A stretch of DNA of 52,799 nucleotides, from the NCBI GenBank assembly GCA_947456185.1, contig CANGPW010000010.1:1-52799 (forward strand), written 5' to 3'. How positions within the stretch are numbered: position 1 is the first letter of the stretch; every line of letters begins with the position of its first letter. The position numbers and the translations under genes are program-made. Shown in pieces: positions 33,883 to 43,112 of this stretch. The stretch comes from Bacteroidota bacterium. Its GTDB lineage: Bacteria > Bacteroidota > Bacteroidia > UKL13-3. The notes below the pieces were generated by a model. That model did no database searches and was not told where the DNA came from. It saw only the letters and a program-made list of their open reading frames with translations.

Positions 33883-35082
33883 ATGAAAACAATCGGAATT
33901 ATTCGTGAAAGTAAATTACCTACAGATTTTCGCACACCTCTTAGTCCTAAACAGTGTGTAGAATTAAAGCAAAATTTTCCTGGCACAAAAATTATTGTAC
34001 AACCGTCTCCAATGAGGTGCTTTAGCAATGAATCATATTCAGAATTAGGAATAGAGGTAAATGAAGACGTTTCAAGTTGTGATATATTATTGGGAGTAAA
34101 AGAAGTTCCCACTTCTGAGTTAATAGCTAATAAAACGTACTTGTTTTTTTCTCATACCATAAAAAAACAAGCACATAATCGTAATTTATTACGCCATATT
34201 TTAAAGAATAATATTACACTTATTGATTATGAAACTTTAGTTTGGGATGCAGGAAACAGAATCATTGGCTTTGGCCGATTTGCTGGATTAGTGGGAACAC
34301 ATTATGCATTTATGATGTGGGGTAAAAAATATGGATTTTATACTTTAAAACCTGCAAACGAATGCGCTGACATTGACGAAATGATTAATCAATACAAGGG
34401 CTTGCAGCTTTCGCCAATGAAAATTGTTTTGTGTGGTGATGGACGTGTGGCACATGGATGTTTAGAACTTTTACGTAAATTGAAAATACATCAAGTTAGT
34501 CAAGAAGAGTTTATTGAAAACGATTACAATGAACCAGTTTACGTGCATTTGCGTAGTGAAGATTATTACAAAAGAAAAGATGGAAAAGCTTGGGACAAAT
34601 CAGATTTTTACAAACATCCTGAGGATTATATCAGTTCATTTGAGCATTATTACCAACGTGCGGATATTATGTTAAATGGCATATTTTGGAAACAAGGAAT
34701 CCCAATGTTTTTTACACCCGAAGACATGAAAAGCAGTAATTTTAGAATTAAAATTATTAGTGACATTACCTGCGATATTCCTGGCCCAATTCCTTCAACA
34801 ATAAGAAGTACATCCATTGAAAATCCTTTTTATGGCTATAACTCCTTTTTAGAAAAAGAAGTGGAAGCCTTTCTTCCCAACTCAATTGATGTTCAAGCCG
34901 TTGGTAATTTACCATGCGAACTTCCTATAGATGCTTCCAAAGAATTTGGAGAACAATTAATCAGACATGTTTTACCCTATTTATTAGAAGGCGATAACGA
35001 AAATATTATTAAAAATGCTACGATTGCTACGAACGGAAAACTCACCAAAAAGTTTGATTACTTAAGCGATTATATTTCATAA
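33883..35082 (+). CDS. Alanine dehydrogenase / saccharopine dehydrogenase-like oxidoreductase
   Basis: 399 residues. The N-terminus KTIGIIRESKLPTDFRTPLSP is the AlaDH/PNT N-terminal domain signature; GFGRFAGLVGTHYAFMMWG and the NAD-binding VLCGDGRVAHGCLELL follow, then ISDITCDIPGPIPST. This pattern matches Bacteroidota relatives of lysine-forming saccharopine dehydrogenase and alanine dehydrogenase: NAD(P)-dependent amino-acid oxidoreductases of the cytosol. The exact substrate cannot be set from sequence alone. It lies 55 bp behind murI; both act on amino acids, but a shared pathway is not shown. Confidence 0.75.
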   Translation: MKTIGIIRESKLPTDFRTPLSPKQCVELKQNFPGTKIIVQPSPMRCFSNESYSELGIEVNEDVSSCDILLGVKEVPTSELIANKTYLFFSHTIKKQAHNRNLLRHILKNNITLIDYETLVWDAGNRIIGFGRFAGLVGTHYAFMMWGKKYGFYTLKPANECADIDEMINQYKGLQLSPMKIVLCGDGRVAHGCLELLRKLKIHQVSQEEFIENDYNEPVYVHLRSEDYYKRKDGKAWDKSDFYKHPEDYISSFEHYYQRADIMLNGIFWKQGIPMFFTPEDMKSSNFRIKIISDITCDIPGPIPSTIRSTSIENPFYGYNSFLEKEVEAFLPNSIDVQAVGNLPCELPIDASKEFGEQLIRHVLPYLLEGDNENIIKNATIATNGKLTKKFDYLSDYIS

Positions 35083-35129
35083 ACTAAAAGGCAACAAGCA
35101 AAGGGCAATTGGTAATGAAAATAAAAAAA

Positions 35130-35154
35130 ATGTCATCTTGAGCTAATTAGAAGA
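35130..35154. repeat. Intergenic GTCA-stem-GAGC hairpin, copy B
   Basis: ATGTCA, then TCTT (35136-35139), loop GAGCTAATTAG, AAGA (35151-35154). The stem differs from copies A and C but is still self-complementary. Copy C follows 18 bp later, forming a small pair before the exporter gene. Confidence 0.5.
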
Positions 35155-35172
35155 ATAATAATTTAAATAATT

Positions 35173-35198
35173 TTGTCATGGTGAGCTTGTCGAACCAT
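35173..35198. repeat. Intergenic GTCA-stem-GAGC hairpin, copy C
   Basis: TTGTCA, then TGGT (35179-35182), loop GAGCTTGTCGA, ACCA (35194-35197), with A35178/T35198 extending the stem. The flank and loop starts match copies A and B. Confidence 0.6.
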
Positions 35199-35220
35199 AA
35201 CCAATAAACTTATCAACCTT

Positions 35221-35232
35221 CCGATGCATCGG
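35221..35232. repeat. CCGATGCATCGG palindrome
   Basis: A perfect 12-bp palindrome 20 bp before the start codon of the exporter gene. It is of the same CCGAT/ATCGG type as those at 9422 and 43273. Confidence 0.5.
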
Positions 35233-35252
35233 TAAACATATTAACTAACAAA

Positions 35253-37136
35253 ATGGCAAAAAGAGGCTTTAACAGCAATAGCACACAAAAAGAAGACGTA
35301 GAAAAAGTAAAAGTTTCGAAGGAAAGTTTAAAAGAAGCATTGGTTTTATTCAAATACATCAAACCATATAAAGGTAAATTCATTTTCGGATTAATTTTTA
35401 TTGCATTATCAGCCATATCAACTTTGGCATTTCCTGTTTTATTGGGAAAAATGATTGATGCAGCATCGCCAGGATTAGCCAACCAATTACCAACTGAAAA
35501 TTTGCCAATGCAAAACCAACTTGGCTTTGATTTAAAAAATATTCATTTGGCTTTGAACACTGTTTTGATTTTGATTTTTGTACAGCTCACACTTCAAACT
35601 TTGTTTTCGTTTATGCGTATCTATTTATTTACCGAAGTGGGTGAAAAATCATTGGCCGACATGCGCAAAGATTTATACTCAAAACTTTTAACCATGCCCA
35701 TGAGTTTTTATACTGAGCAAAGAGTTGGTGAATTAAGTAGCCGTATTTCATCCGATTTATCGCAAATACAAGATGCTATTTCCTTAACATTAGCAGAACT
35801 TTTACGTGGTTTATTTACGCTTGCAGTTGGGCTTTCAGTTATATTCCTCATATCAGCAAAGCTAGCATTTACAATGCTTGGCGTGGTTCCTGTTATTGCT
35901 GTATTAGCAGTTGTATTTGGAATTAGAATCAGAAAAATGTCGCGCAAGGCGCAAGATCAATTGGCTGAAAGTGGAACCATTGTAAACGAAACTTTTCAAG
36001 GAATTGCCATTGTAAAAGCATTTAGCAGTGAAGCCAATGAAATTAAACGTTACACTAAAAGTATTTACAGCGTAGTAGATACCGCTATTTCAAATGCGCG
36101 TTACCGTGGTGCTTTTGTTTCATTCATGATATTTAGTGTTTTTGGAACCATTGCATTTGTAATGTGGGTTGGGGCTAACATGATTCAAAGTGGTACTTTA
36201 ACCATTGGCGACTTAACTATGTTTGTAATTATTTCGGGATTTGTGGGTGGAACATTTGCAGGCTTTGCCGATATGTTTAGTCAGCTACAGAAAACTTTGG
36301 GTGCTACGCAACGTGTTCGCGAAATATTAAGAGAAGAAGGGGAAGATGTAAATTTAATAGAAACTCCAATTGATGAAAAATTTAAAATAAATGGTGCCGT
36401 TGAATTTAAAAACGTTGCATTTGCTTATCCTGGAAGATTAGATGTAACTGTTTTGAAAAATATTAATTTAACTGCAGCCAAAGGGCAGCAAATAGCTTTA
36501 GTGGGTCCAAGTGGTGCTGGAAAAAGTACGGTAGCAAGTTTATTGTTACAGTTTTATAAAATTACAGCTGGCAACATATATTACGATCAAAAAAATGTAA
36601 ATGATATTCCATTAAGTCAGTTGCGCAAACAATTGGCTTATGTGCCTCAAGATGTAATGCTTTTTGGTGGAACTTTATATGAGAACATTGCCTATGGCAA
36701 CCCAAACGCAACAGAAACGGAAGTAGTAGATGCTGCTAAAAAAGCTAATGCCTTTGATTTTATCATGGCATTTCCCGAAAAAATGCAAACCATAGTGGGT
36801 GAACGAGGCATCAAACTTTCGGGTGGTCAGCGTCAAAGAATTGCAATAGCAAGAGCAATTCTAAAAAATCCTGCTATTTTAATTTTAGATGAGGCCACCA
36901 GTGCTTTAGATAGCGAAAGTGAAAGTTTGGTGCAAGAAGCTTTGGATAATTTAATGCAAAACAGAACCACTTTTGTTATTGCTCACCGATTATCAACCAT
37001 CAGAAAAGCAGATAAAATTATAGTAATCGATAAGGGTGAAGTTGCAGAACAAGGCACCCACGATGAATTAATTAAAACCGATAAAGGTATTTACCGCAAA
37101 TTGGTAGATTTACAATTGGAAGGAATCAATTTATAA
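35253..37136 (+). CDS. ABC exporter, fused permease and ATPase (MsbA-like)
   Basis: 627 residues. A charged N-terminal tail of about 35 residues precedes six membrane helices (about 50-340), then the ATPase domain: Walker A GPSGAGKST, signature KLSGGQRQRIAIA, Walker B ILILDEATSALD and H-loop VIAHRLS. This is the type IV exporter architecture shared by MsbA and drug/lipid exporters, working as a homodimer in the inner membrane. Given the lipopolysaccharide genes in the window, lipid A flipping is possible but not shown. Its 3' end overlaps the convergent selD gene by 6 bp. Confidence 0.88.
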   Translation: MAKRGFNSNSTQKEDVEKVKVSKESLKEALVLFKYIKPYKGKFIFGLIFIALSAISTLAFPVLLGKMIDAASPGLANQLPTENLPMQNQLGFDLKNIHLALNTVLILIFVQLTLQTLFSFMRIYLFTEVGEKSLADMRKDLYSKLLTMPMSFYTEQRVGELSSRISSDLSQIQDAISLTLAELLRGLFTLAVGLSVIFLISAKLAFTMLGVVPVIAVLAVVFGIRIRKMSRKAQDQLAESGTIVNETFQGIAIVKAFSSEANEIKRYTKSIYSVVDTAISNARYRGAFVSFMIFSVFGTIAFVMWVGANMIQSGTLTIGDLTMFVIISGFVGGTFAGFADMFSQLQKTLGATQRVREILREEGEDVNLIETPIDEKFKINGAVEFKNVAFAYPGRLDVTVLKNINLTAAKGQQIALVGPSGAGKSTVASLLLQFYKITAGNIYYDQKNVNDIPLSQLRKQLAYVPQDVMLFGGTLYENIAYGNPNATETEVVDAAKKANAFDFIMAFPEKMQTIVGERGIKLSGGQRQRIAIARAILKNPAILILDEATSALDSESESLVQEALDNLMQNRTTFVIAHRLSTIRKADKIIVIDKGEVAEQGTHDELIKTDKGIYRKLVDLQLEGINL

Positions 37137-38180
37137 TAAATTTACATTTACTTTAAAATCGGATGCTTCTTTAAAAACACCAATTGGTTTAATAAAATCT
37201 TGCAATCCATTTAAATTGAATAAATCAATTAAAGCTTGTTGGTTAGCCGGGTTTATGCTTATTAATAATCCGCCACTAGTTTGCGGATCGTTCAAAATTT
37301 GAAATGCTTTCATGTCATTTAATCCGCTAACAATTTTCTCATAAGCATTCCAATTTCTATAGGTGTTATCGGGAATAATATTTTTTTGTAAATAATGTTC
37401 TATAAAATGAAAATATGGAACATTTTTCCAATCAATTACTGCTGTTAAATTGGCGCCTTCAGCCATTTCAATTAAATGCCCCAATAATCCAAAACCAGTA
37501 ATATCTGTCATGGCATTTACACCTGTAAGTTTGGCTATTTCAAAACCTACACTATTTAAAGTACACATACTTTCAATGCAAGTTTTTGCATGCATTTCGT
37601 CTTCAATCAAACCGCGTTTAATGGCAGTTCCAATAATTCCCGTTCCTAGTTTTTTGGTTAAAAACAAAACATCGCCATTTTGAGCGGTACTATTTTGCTT
37701 TATATTTTCATTATTTACCAAACCATTTACAGCCAAACCAAACATGGGTTCAAGGCTATCAATGCTATGACCGCCAGCAATTGGAATATTGGCTTGCTTG
37801 CACACAAACTGAGCACCTTCAATTACTTTAGCAGCTAATTCTAAAGGTAATTTATCAATGGGCCAACCCAAGATTGCATTTGCAAAAATTGGCTTCCCTC
37901 CCATTGCATAAACATCGCTTAAGGCATTGGTAGCAGCTATTCGTCCAAAATCAAAAGCATCATCAACTATGGGCATAAAAAAATCTACAGTACTTACCAA
38001 TGCCTGTCCGTTTGCCAAATCCCAAACAGCCGCATCATCGTTAGTTTGGTTACCAACTAATAAGTTTTGGAATACACTTGTTGATTTATTATTGCTTAAA
38101 ATTTGTTCTAATTTATCAGGAGCAATTTTGCAACCACAACCAGCACCATGGCTGAATTGGGTTAATTTTATAATGGTCAT
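37131..38180 (-). CDS. selD: Selenide, water dikinase (selenophosphate synthase)
   Basis: 349 residues. The N-terminal KLTQFSHGAGCGCKIAP carries the catalytic cysteine (C15/C17 pair) and lysine K18; here the active residue is Cys, not selenocysteine. TNDDAAVWDL, ALSDVYAMGGKP, and TDITGFGLLGHL with the later PQTSGGLLIS complete the PurM-like ATP-binding fold. It makes selenophosphate from selenide and ATP for selenocysteine or 2-selenouridine in tRNA. No selA, selB or mnmH is in the window. The start codon overlaps the stop of the upstream ABC gene (ATGA), indicating translational coupling. Confidence 0.93.
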   Translation of the reverse strand: MTIIKLTQFSHGAGCGCKIAPDKLEQILSNNKSTSVFQNLLVGNQTNDDAAVWDLANGQALVSTVDFFMPIVDDAFDFGRIAATNALSDVYAMGGKPIFANAILGWPIDKLPLELAAKVIEGAQFVCKQANIPIAGGHSIDSLEPMFGLAVNGLVNNENIKQNSTAQNGDVLFLTKKLGTGIIGTAIKRGLIEDEMHAKTCIESMCTLNSVGFEIAKLTGVNAMTDITGFGLLGHLIEMAEGANLTAVIDWKNVPYFHFIEHYLQKNIIPDNTYRNWNAYEKIVSGLNDMKAFQILNDPQTSGGLLISINPANQQALIDLFNLNGLQDFIKPIGVFKEASDFKVNVNLL

Positions 38181-38791
38181 TTGTATTTAATAATGTCTAA
38201 TGTGTATTTGCAAAAATCGTATTCGTAAGTTTGGTTGCTAGCTACTATAATGGTGCATTTTCCTTTTACTAATTCTACACATTGTTTGTACCATTCAATG
38301 CCAGCTTGGTCAAAATTACTGCAGGGTTCATCTAATAAAAGCAAATCGGCTTGAGTAGCAAAAGCTAATATCAACTTCACTCTTTGCTTCATTCCACTCG
38401 AAAAATATTTAATCATTTTTTCAGTATGGTCCATCAAATTAGCTTGTTCTAAAAGCAAGTCAATGTTTATATCCGCACGTTTTTGCTTCATGCTAAAATG
38501 AAAATTTATAATTTCTTGCAAAGTTAATTCTTCTGGTAAATCAACATAAGGAGCGGCAAAAGCCATGAATTGCTGTGCATTTTCTTCTATCAATTGATTG
38601 TTTAAATAATAGCTGATTTCACCTTTACTAATGGTGTTATAGTTATACAATATTTGAATTAAAGTAGATTTTCCACTTCCGTTATAACCCACTAAAGCAT
38701 AGGTTTCACAAGGTTCAAATATATAATCCAAATCAGTAAAAATGGTTTGTTTATTGTATCTTTTAGTTAATTTATTTAAAACAATTTGCAT
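38177..38791 (-). CDS. Stand-alone ABC ATPase, permease not found
   Basis: 204 residues: Walker A GYNGSGKST, signature-like FSSGMKQRVKLI, Walker B LLLLDEPCSNFD, and the switch region VASNQT (Asn where His is usual). In place of a Q-loop Gln the region reads FAAPYVDLPEELTLQEIINF. No permease is encoded next to it. Position between a DUF3109 gene (3 bp upstream) and selD (ATGA overlap) points to one operon. The Q-loop and H-loop substitutions suggest an atypical ATPase, perhaps non-transport; a separate permease elsewhere is also possible. Confidence 0.75.
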   Translation of the reverse strand: MQIVLNKLTKRYNKQTIFTDLDYIFEPCETYALVGYNGSGKSTLIQILYNYNTISKGEISYYLNNQLIEENAQQFMAFAAPYVDLPEELTLQEIINFHFSMKQKRADINIDLLLEQANLMDHTEKMIKYFSSGMKQRVKLILAFATQADLLLLDEPCSNFDQAGIEWYKQCVELVKGKCTIIVASNQTYEYDFCKYTLDIIKYK

Positions 38792-38794
38792 AAA

Positions 38795-39379
38795 TTATTT
38801 TCCTTTTTTTTCTTCATTCCATTGCTTTGCAATGCTATCTAATTCATTGAACCAGTCTTCGCCAAACTTTCTAATTAAAGGTTCTTTTAAAAATTTGTAA
38901 ACCGCTAATTTATTTTCATCACCTAAATTACAAGCAGGCTTACAAATATCCCATTGATGATAATTTACAGCGTCAAAATTGCCTACTTTACTTAACCTAA
39001 TTGGGTATAAATGACAAGAAAGTGGTTTTTGAATACTTGATTTTCCATCAATATAAGCTTGTTCAATTCCACATTTTAAATAACCTAAATGGTCACGAAA
39101 AGAGAAATTACATTCGCCAGTTGGCAAACAAGTAGTTACTAAATCGCCATCGGTATCTTTTTCCCAAAAATTATTTTTATCAATGGCAGCAAGGGAAATG
39201 GGCGTTAAATATGGTTTTATGTTTTCTAATTCACTAGCTAAAATGGCAACTTCTTCTTCAGAAACTGGAGCACCTGAATCGCCTTCGATACAGCAAGCAC
39301 CTTTACAAGCAGCCAGGTTACATATAAAATTTCGTTCCAAAACATCTTCTGAAACAATGGTATTTTCTAATAAAATCAT
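38795..39379 (-). CDS. DUF3109 cysteine-rich protein
   Basis: 194 residues rich in cysteine: NLAACKGACCIEGDSGAPVS near the N-terminus (C-x3-CC core), then LVTTCLPTGECNF, LKCGIEQAY, LSCHLYPIRL and DICKPACNLG. The pattern is that of the DUF3109/YkgJ-type family, predicted to bind zinc or an Fe-S cluster; function unknown. It is first in a three-gene operon with the ABC ATPase and selD. A -7 box lies 10 bp upstream of the ATG. Confidence 0.85.
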   Translation of the reverse strand: MILLENTIVSEDVLERNFICNLAACKGACCIEGDSGAPVSEEEVAILASELENIKPYLTPISLAAIDKNNFWEKDTDGDLVTTCLPTGECNFSFRDHLGYLKCGIEQAYIDGKSSIQKPLSCHLYPIRLSKVGNFDAVNYHQWDICKPACNLGDENKLAVYKFLKEPLIRKFGEDWFNELDSIAKQWNEEKKGK

Positions 39380-39389
39380 AAATAAAAGC

Positions 39390-39397
39390 CAAATGTA
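39390..39397 (-). promoter_or_regulatory. Candidate -7 box for the DUF3109-ABC-selD operon
   Basis: TACATTTG on the minus strand matches TAnnTTTG exactly and predicts a leader of about 7 nt before the ATG at 39379. The -33 element is not evident. Confidence 0.4.
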
Positions 39398-39469
39398 ATA
39401 TTTTAGCTTATATGATTTAATAATTTTTTACTTTATAAACGGTTAGAGAATAATATTTCTGGTGCTATA

Positions 39470-40816
39470 CTAATTCTTTATCAATTTAATTGATTGAACA
39501 AAACCATTTTCATCTGTTAATTGAGCAAAGTAAATTCCCGAATTTAAACTTATCATTTCATTAATAACAATGGAATTTTCTCCAATAACACTTTGAATAT
39601 TTTTAACGTAAACTTCTTTACCAATGGCATCATTTATAATTAATTTGACAGGTTTGATTTTTATACTTTTGAAACTTAATGTTACTTCACTATTAAAAGG
39701 ATTTGGATAAAATAATAATTTTGAGGATTCATCAGGTATATTGCTAATAGTAGATCGATTACACATAACTGCATTTAGTTTTATCCACATTTGATTGCAA
39801 AAAACTGTAGGAACTTCTCCAAATGAAACAGGCGCATCTCCCATTCTTACCAATACCAAACCTTTGCTTTTTGACACACAAAGTATTTGTCCGTTTTTAC
39901 CTAAAGCAGCATACATATCTGTTGGAGCATTTGGTGCAAACGAACCTGGAAATACTGTTTGTAATGTTGGAACCATGTATGATTTTTTTCCATTTAACCA
40001 CCACAAATATCCATACGAATAATTTAAGTTTTGAGATGTATTAGTTGATTGATTAATGTAATTGGTATCGAAAAGTAAGGTGTCAGTATTCCAAATGCAA
40101 TTGTTTTGATACAACAATCCAAAACGTGCCATGTGCCTAGCTTTGCTGTAGTATACATTATCAAAATTAGTGGTTAACCAAAATCCATTAATACCTGTTT
40201 TAATAGAAAGGTTTGTGGCAGTATAATTGTTAATTGTTTTGGAAGTTGCGTTTATAATTAATTTTTCTAAAAGTGAGTATGGCGCATTGTGATAAGCCCA
40301 TCTATTGCCAGCATTTGCTTTAAAAGTTAAACATATTTTATCAGTACAATGATTATCGAATACACCATCATCTAAACCACTTGTCATGGTTAAATGATTA
40401 AGGATATTTATTTTATTTTCTTGATCTAAAGTGCAATCCGTCCAACCTTTTCCCAAATATTTTGACGTAGTATCGGTTAATTTTAATAAATTTTCTTCTT
40501 GAGCTTTACCTATTAAAAATGAAGTGATGGTTTTACCAGCCGAAGCCCAATACCAAACACTGTCTTTGGTAAATGTTCCAAAATATTTTTCCAAAACTAT
40601 TTTACCGTCTTTAAGAACTATAAAACCCTTTGTCTTCTCATTATCCAGAAAACTGTATAATGAATCTATTTCTGGCAAACACCAACCTAAGGTAGTAGGA
40701 GAAATAGTTTCCCAATTTGCAGAAAAACTTAAAGGTGGAAAGTATAACTTTTGTGCCTTTGAAAATTGATTAATTAATAATAAAGAAATTGAAAAGAGTA
40801 AAAATTTTCTATTCAT
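39470..40816 (-). CDS. Serine hydrolase (β-lactamase fold) with T9SS sorting domain
   Basis: 448 residues. Signal peptide (about 1-21, ending SKAQ). The class C β-lactamase/DD-peptidase-like domain has the S-x-x-K nucleophile S92-A-G-K95 in WASAGKTITS and the Y-x-N type motif YHNAPYSLLE. The last about 80 residues start at KLLFYPNPFNSEVTLSF and end SGIYFAQLTDENGFVQSIKLIKN: a type A C-terminal sorting domain of the type IX secretion system. So it should cross the outer membrane by T9SS and be released or surface-attached. The substrate (peptide, ester or β-lactam) is not known. A KTG-type third motif is not obvious. Confidence 0.85.
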   Translation of the reverse strand: MNRKFLLFSISLLLINQFSKAQKLYFPPLSFSANWETISPTTLGWCLPEIDSLYSFLDNEKTKGFIVLKDGKIVLEKYFGTFTKDSVWYWASAGKTITSFLIGKAQEENLLKLTDTTSKYLGKGWTDCTLDQENKINILNHLTMTSGLDDGVFDNHCTDKICLTFKANAGNRWAYHNAPYSLLEKLIINATSKTINNYTATNLSIKTGINGFWLTTNFDNVYYSKARHMARFGLLYQNNCIWNTDTLLFDTNYINQSTNTSQNLNYSYGYLWWLNGKKSYMVPTLQTVFPGSFAPNAPTDMYAALGKNGQILCVSKSKGLVLVRMGDAPVSFGEVPTVFCNQMWIKLNAVMCNRSTISNIPDESSKLLFYPNPFNSEVTLSFKSIKIKPVKLIINDAIGKEVYVKNIQSVIGENSIVINEMISLNSGIYFAQLTDENGFVQSIKLIKN

Positions 40817-40907
40817 GTTTTTTGTTTTTAAGAGTAAAAACTTATTTAATGGTTTAAAATATTTATTTTTTTATTATCAAATTACCTAAACACTTATACA
40901 CCTATAA

Positions 40908-41555
40908 CTAATTCTCAATATTGTTATCAAAATCAAATTGGTAAAGTGAATCTATAGGTGTGTTTTTATCTACTTTAATTAAGTCTTTTAAAATGCCATT
41001 TTTCAGACCATATACACAGCCATGAAGCATGAGTGGTTGGTTATTGTACCATGCTTTTTGAATGATAGAAGTTTTAACCAAATTATTTACTTGTTCAATG
41101 ATATTTAATTCCACCAAAGCATCGGTTTTATCTTCTAAATTTTCAATTTTATTGAGCACATCATTGTGTAATCTATAAACGTCTTTTATATTTCTAAGCC
41201 ATTTATTTAACAATCCAAAATGATGGTTTGTAATAGCAGCTTTTACACCACCGCATCCATAATGACCACAAACTATAATGTGTTTTACCTTTAAAACTTC
41301 CACTGCATATTTCAATACACTCAGCATGTTTAGGTCGGTATTAACTACCAAATTGGCAATGTTTCTATGTACAAATATTTCGCCTGGTTCGGTGTTTGTA
41401 ATTTCATTTGCAGGCACACGGCTATCTGAACAACCAATCCATAAAAACTCAGGTTTTTGAATATCTGCTAAGTTTTTAAAATAGTCTTTATCTAAATCTG
41501 TTTTATCATTTACCCACGATTTATTTTGGAGCAGTAATTTTTCGTATTCGTTCAT
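40908..41555 (-). CDS. can: β-class carbonic anhydrase
   Basis: 215 residues with the β-class zinc ligands C42 and D44 (GCSDSRVPANEI), H98 and C101 (CGHYGCGGVKAAI), and the GEIFVHRNIANLV segment between them. It converts CO2 and water to bicarbonate and a proton in the cytosol. It is 11 bp after the SulP gene in one operon, so it probably uses or supplies the bicarbonate that the transporter moves. Confidence 0.92.
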   Translation of the reverse strand: MNEYEKLLLQNKSWVNDKTDLDKDYFKNLADIQKPEFLWIGCSDSRVPANEITNTEPGEIFVHRNIANLVVNTDLNMLSVLKYAVEVLKVKHIIVCGHYGCGGVKAAITNHHFGLLNKWLRNIKDVYRLHNDVLNKIENLEDKTDALVELNIIEQVNNLVKTSIIQKAWYNNQPLMLHGCVYGLKNGILKDLIKVDKNTPIDSLYQFDFDNNIEN

Positions 41556-41566
41556 TATAACTTAGT

Positions 41567-43096
41567 TTATTTTTTAAAATATGGGTTTGGACTTGAAACT
41601 GAAATTTTCTTATCAACAGTAATTTTTTTGAATTGCGCCATTAAAATAAATTCATCTAATATTTCAATAATATCTTTGTCAATATATAATGCTGCTGTAC
41701 CGTCTATAATTAAAAAAGATTCGTTAGGCATTTGTTCTAAATAGTTACGTAAAACTGCTTTGTTTAAAAAGGAAACATTTCCTTTTAATCGAATCAAATA
41801 ATTGTTTTTATCAATAGTAACAGATACAGATCTTTTATAGCTATTTTTAACAATATAATAAATAGAACTCAAGAGTCCTATAGCAACTCCGGTTAACAAG
41901 TCGGTAAAAACTATAGCAATAACAGTTATAATAAAAGGGAGGAACTGATCGAACCCATTTTTATAAAGTTCTTTATATAAAACAGGTTTTGTTAATTTAT
42001 AACCAACAAAAACCAATAATACGGCTAAACTTGATAAAGGAATTTGATTCAATACTTTGGTTAAAACTAAAACACAAACCAATAATAATAAACCATGTAA
42101 AATAGCCGACATTTTAGTTTTGCTTCCAGCAACAATATTGGCACTGCTCCTAACAATAACAGCGGTTATGGGTAAGCCACCAATTAATGCCGAAATGGTA
42201 TTACCAGCTCCTTGAGCTATCAATTCTTTACTGGTTGGGGTAAATCGTTTTTGCGGGTCTAATTTGTCGGTAGCTTCTATACTTAATAAAGTTTCTAAAC
42301 TGGCTACAATGGCTATTTTAAATGCAATTAATATTACACTTATATTTAAAATTTGTGTAAAATCGGGCGAGTTAAAATTTTCTTTATTTAATATGTTTGG
42401 TATTTGAACCAAATGCTCGTTTTCTAAAGCAATTGCGGGAAATAACAAACCTATAATAATACTAGTAGCTGTGCCAATTAATACGGCAACCAATGAAACG
42501 GGAAGCAACTTAAAAAGCATCATTTTTTTTAATTGCTTTTTATCACCAAAATATAGCACTAAAAAAGTAACAAAACTTACCAAAATTGCTGCAGGTGTTA
42601 TTCTATCAAACAAATGAAGTAATTCAGAAAAAGTATTTTGGTGGTCAATTTGAATAAACGATTCATCGCCTTCAAAATCCACGTCATAGCCAACGGCATG
42701 TGGTAATTGTTTAAAAATTAAAATAATTCCAATGGCAGCAAGCATTCCTTTTATAACCGATGAAGGCACAAAGTTTCCAATGATTCCCGCTCCTATTAAG
42801 CCTAATATTAACTGAATAATACCTGCAATAAAAAGTGCTGTTAAAAATACTTCAAAGCTTCCTAATTGCTGAATAGCTGTTAATACGATAACTGTTAAAC
42901 CAGCGGCAGGACCACTCACGCTGGTATGTGAACCACTTAAAAAACCTACAATTATTCCACCACAAATTCCAGCTATAATTCCAGAAACTAAAGGTGCGCC
43001 CGATGCCAATGATATTCCCAAACACAATGGCAAAGCAATAAAAAATACCACTATGGATGCTGAAAAGTCAGACTTAAATGTTTCTTTAGATATCAT
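41567..43096 (-). CDS. SulP-family anion transporter (probable bicarbonate uptake)
   Basis: 509 residues with many hydrophobic helices from about 10 to 405: VVFFIALPLCLGISLASG, SGSHTSVSGPAAGLTVIVL, and later helices ending near 405. The C-terminal region about 425-495 is a short STAS-like domain (LRNYLEQMPNESFLIIDGT). SulP proteins carry sulfate, bicarbonate or other anions in symport with sodium or protons. The carbonic anhydrase immediately downstream makes bicarbonate the favoured substrate (inference from context; sulfate is possible). A perfect promoter precedes it. Confidence 0.85.
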   Translation of the reverse strand: MISKETFKSDFSASIVVFFIALPLCLGISLASGAPLVSGIIAGICGGIIVGFLSGSHTSVSGPAAGLTVIVLTAIQQLGSFEVFLTALFIAGIIQLILGLIGAGIIGNFVPSSVIKGMLAAIGIILIFKQLPHAVGYDVDFEGDESFIQIDHQNTFSELLHLFDRITPAAILVSFVTFLVLYFGDKKQLKKMMLFKLLPVSLVAVLIGTATSIIIGLLFPAIALENEHLVQIPNILNKENFNSPDFTQILNISVILIAFKIAIVASLETLLSIEATDKLDPQKRFTPTSKELIAQGAGNTISALIGGLPITAVIVRSSANIVAGSKTKMSAILHGLLLLVCVLVLTKVLNQIPLSSLAVLLVFVGYKLTKPVLYKELYKNGFDQFLPFIITVIAIVFTDLLTGVAIGLLSSIYYIVKNSYKRSVSVTIDKNNYLIRLKGNVSFLNKAVLRNYLEQMPNESFLIIDGTAALYIDKDIIEILDEFILMAQFKKITVDKKISVSSPNPYFKK

Positions 43097-43112
43097 AATT
43101 TAATAATGGTCT

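Noticed and set aside
35213-35482. Minus-strand reading frame across the exporter gene start
   Set aside because: It is antisense to a clearly supported ABC exporter and has no recognisable motif.
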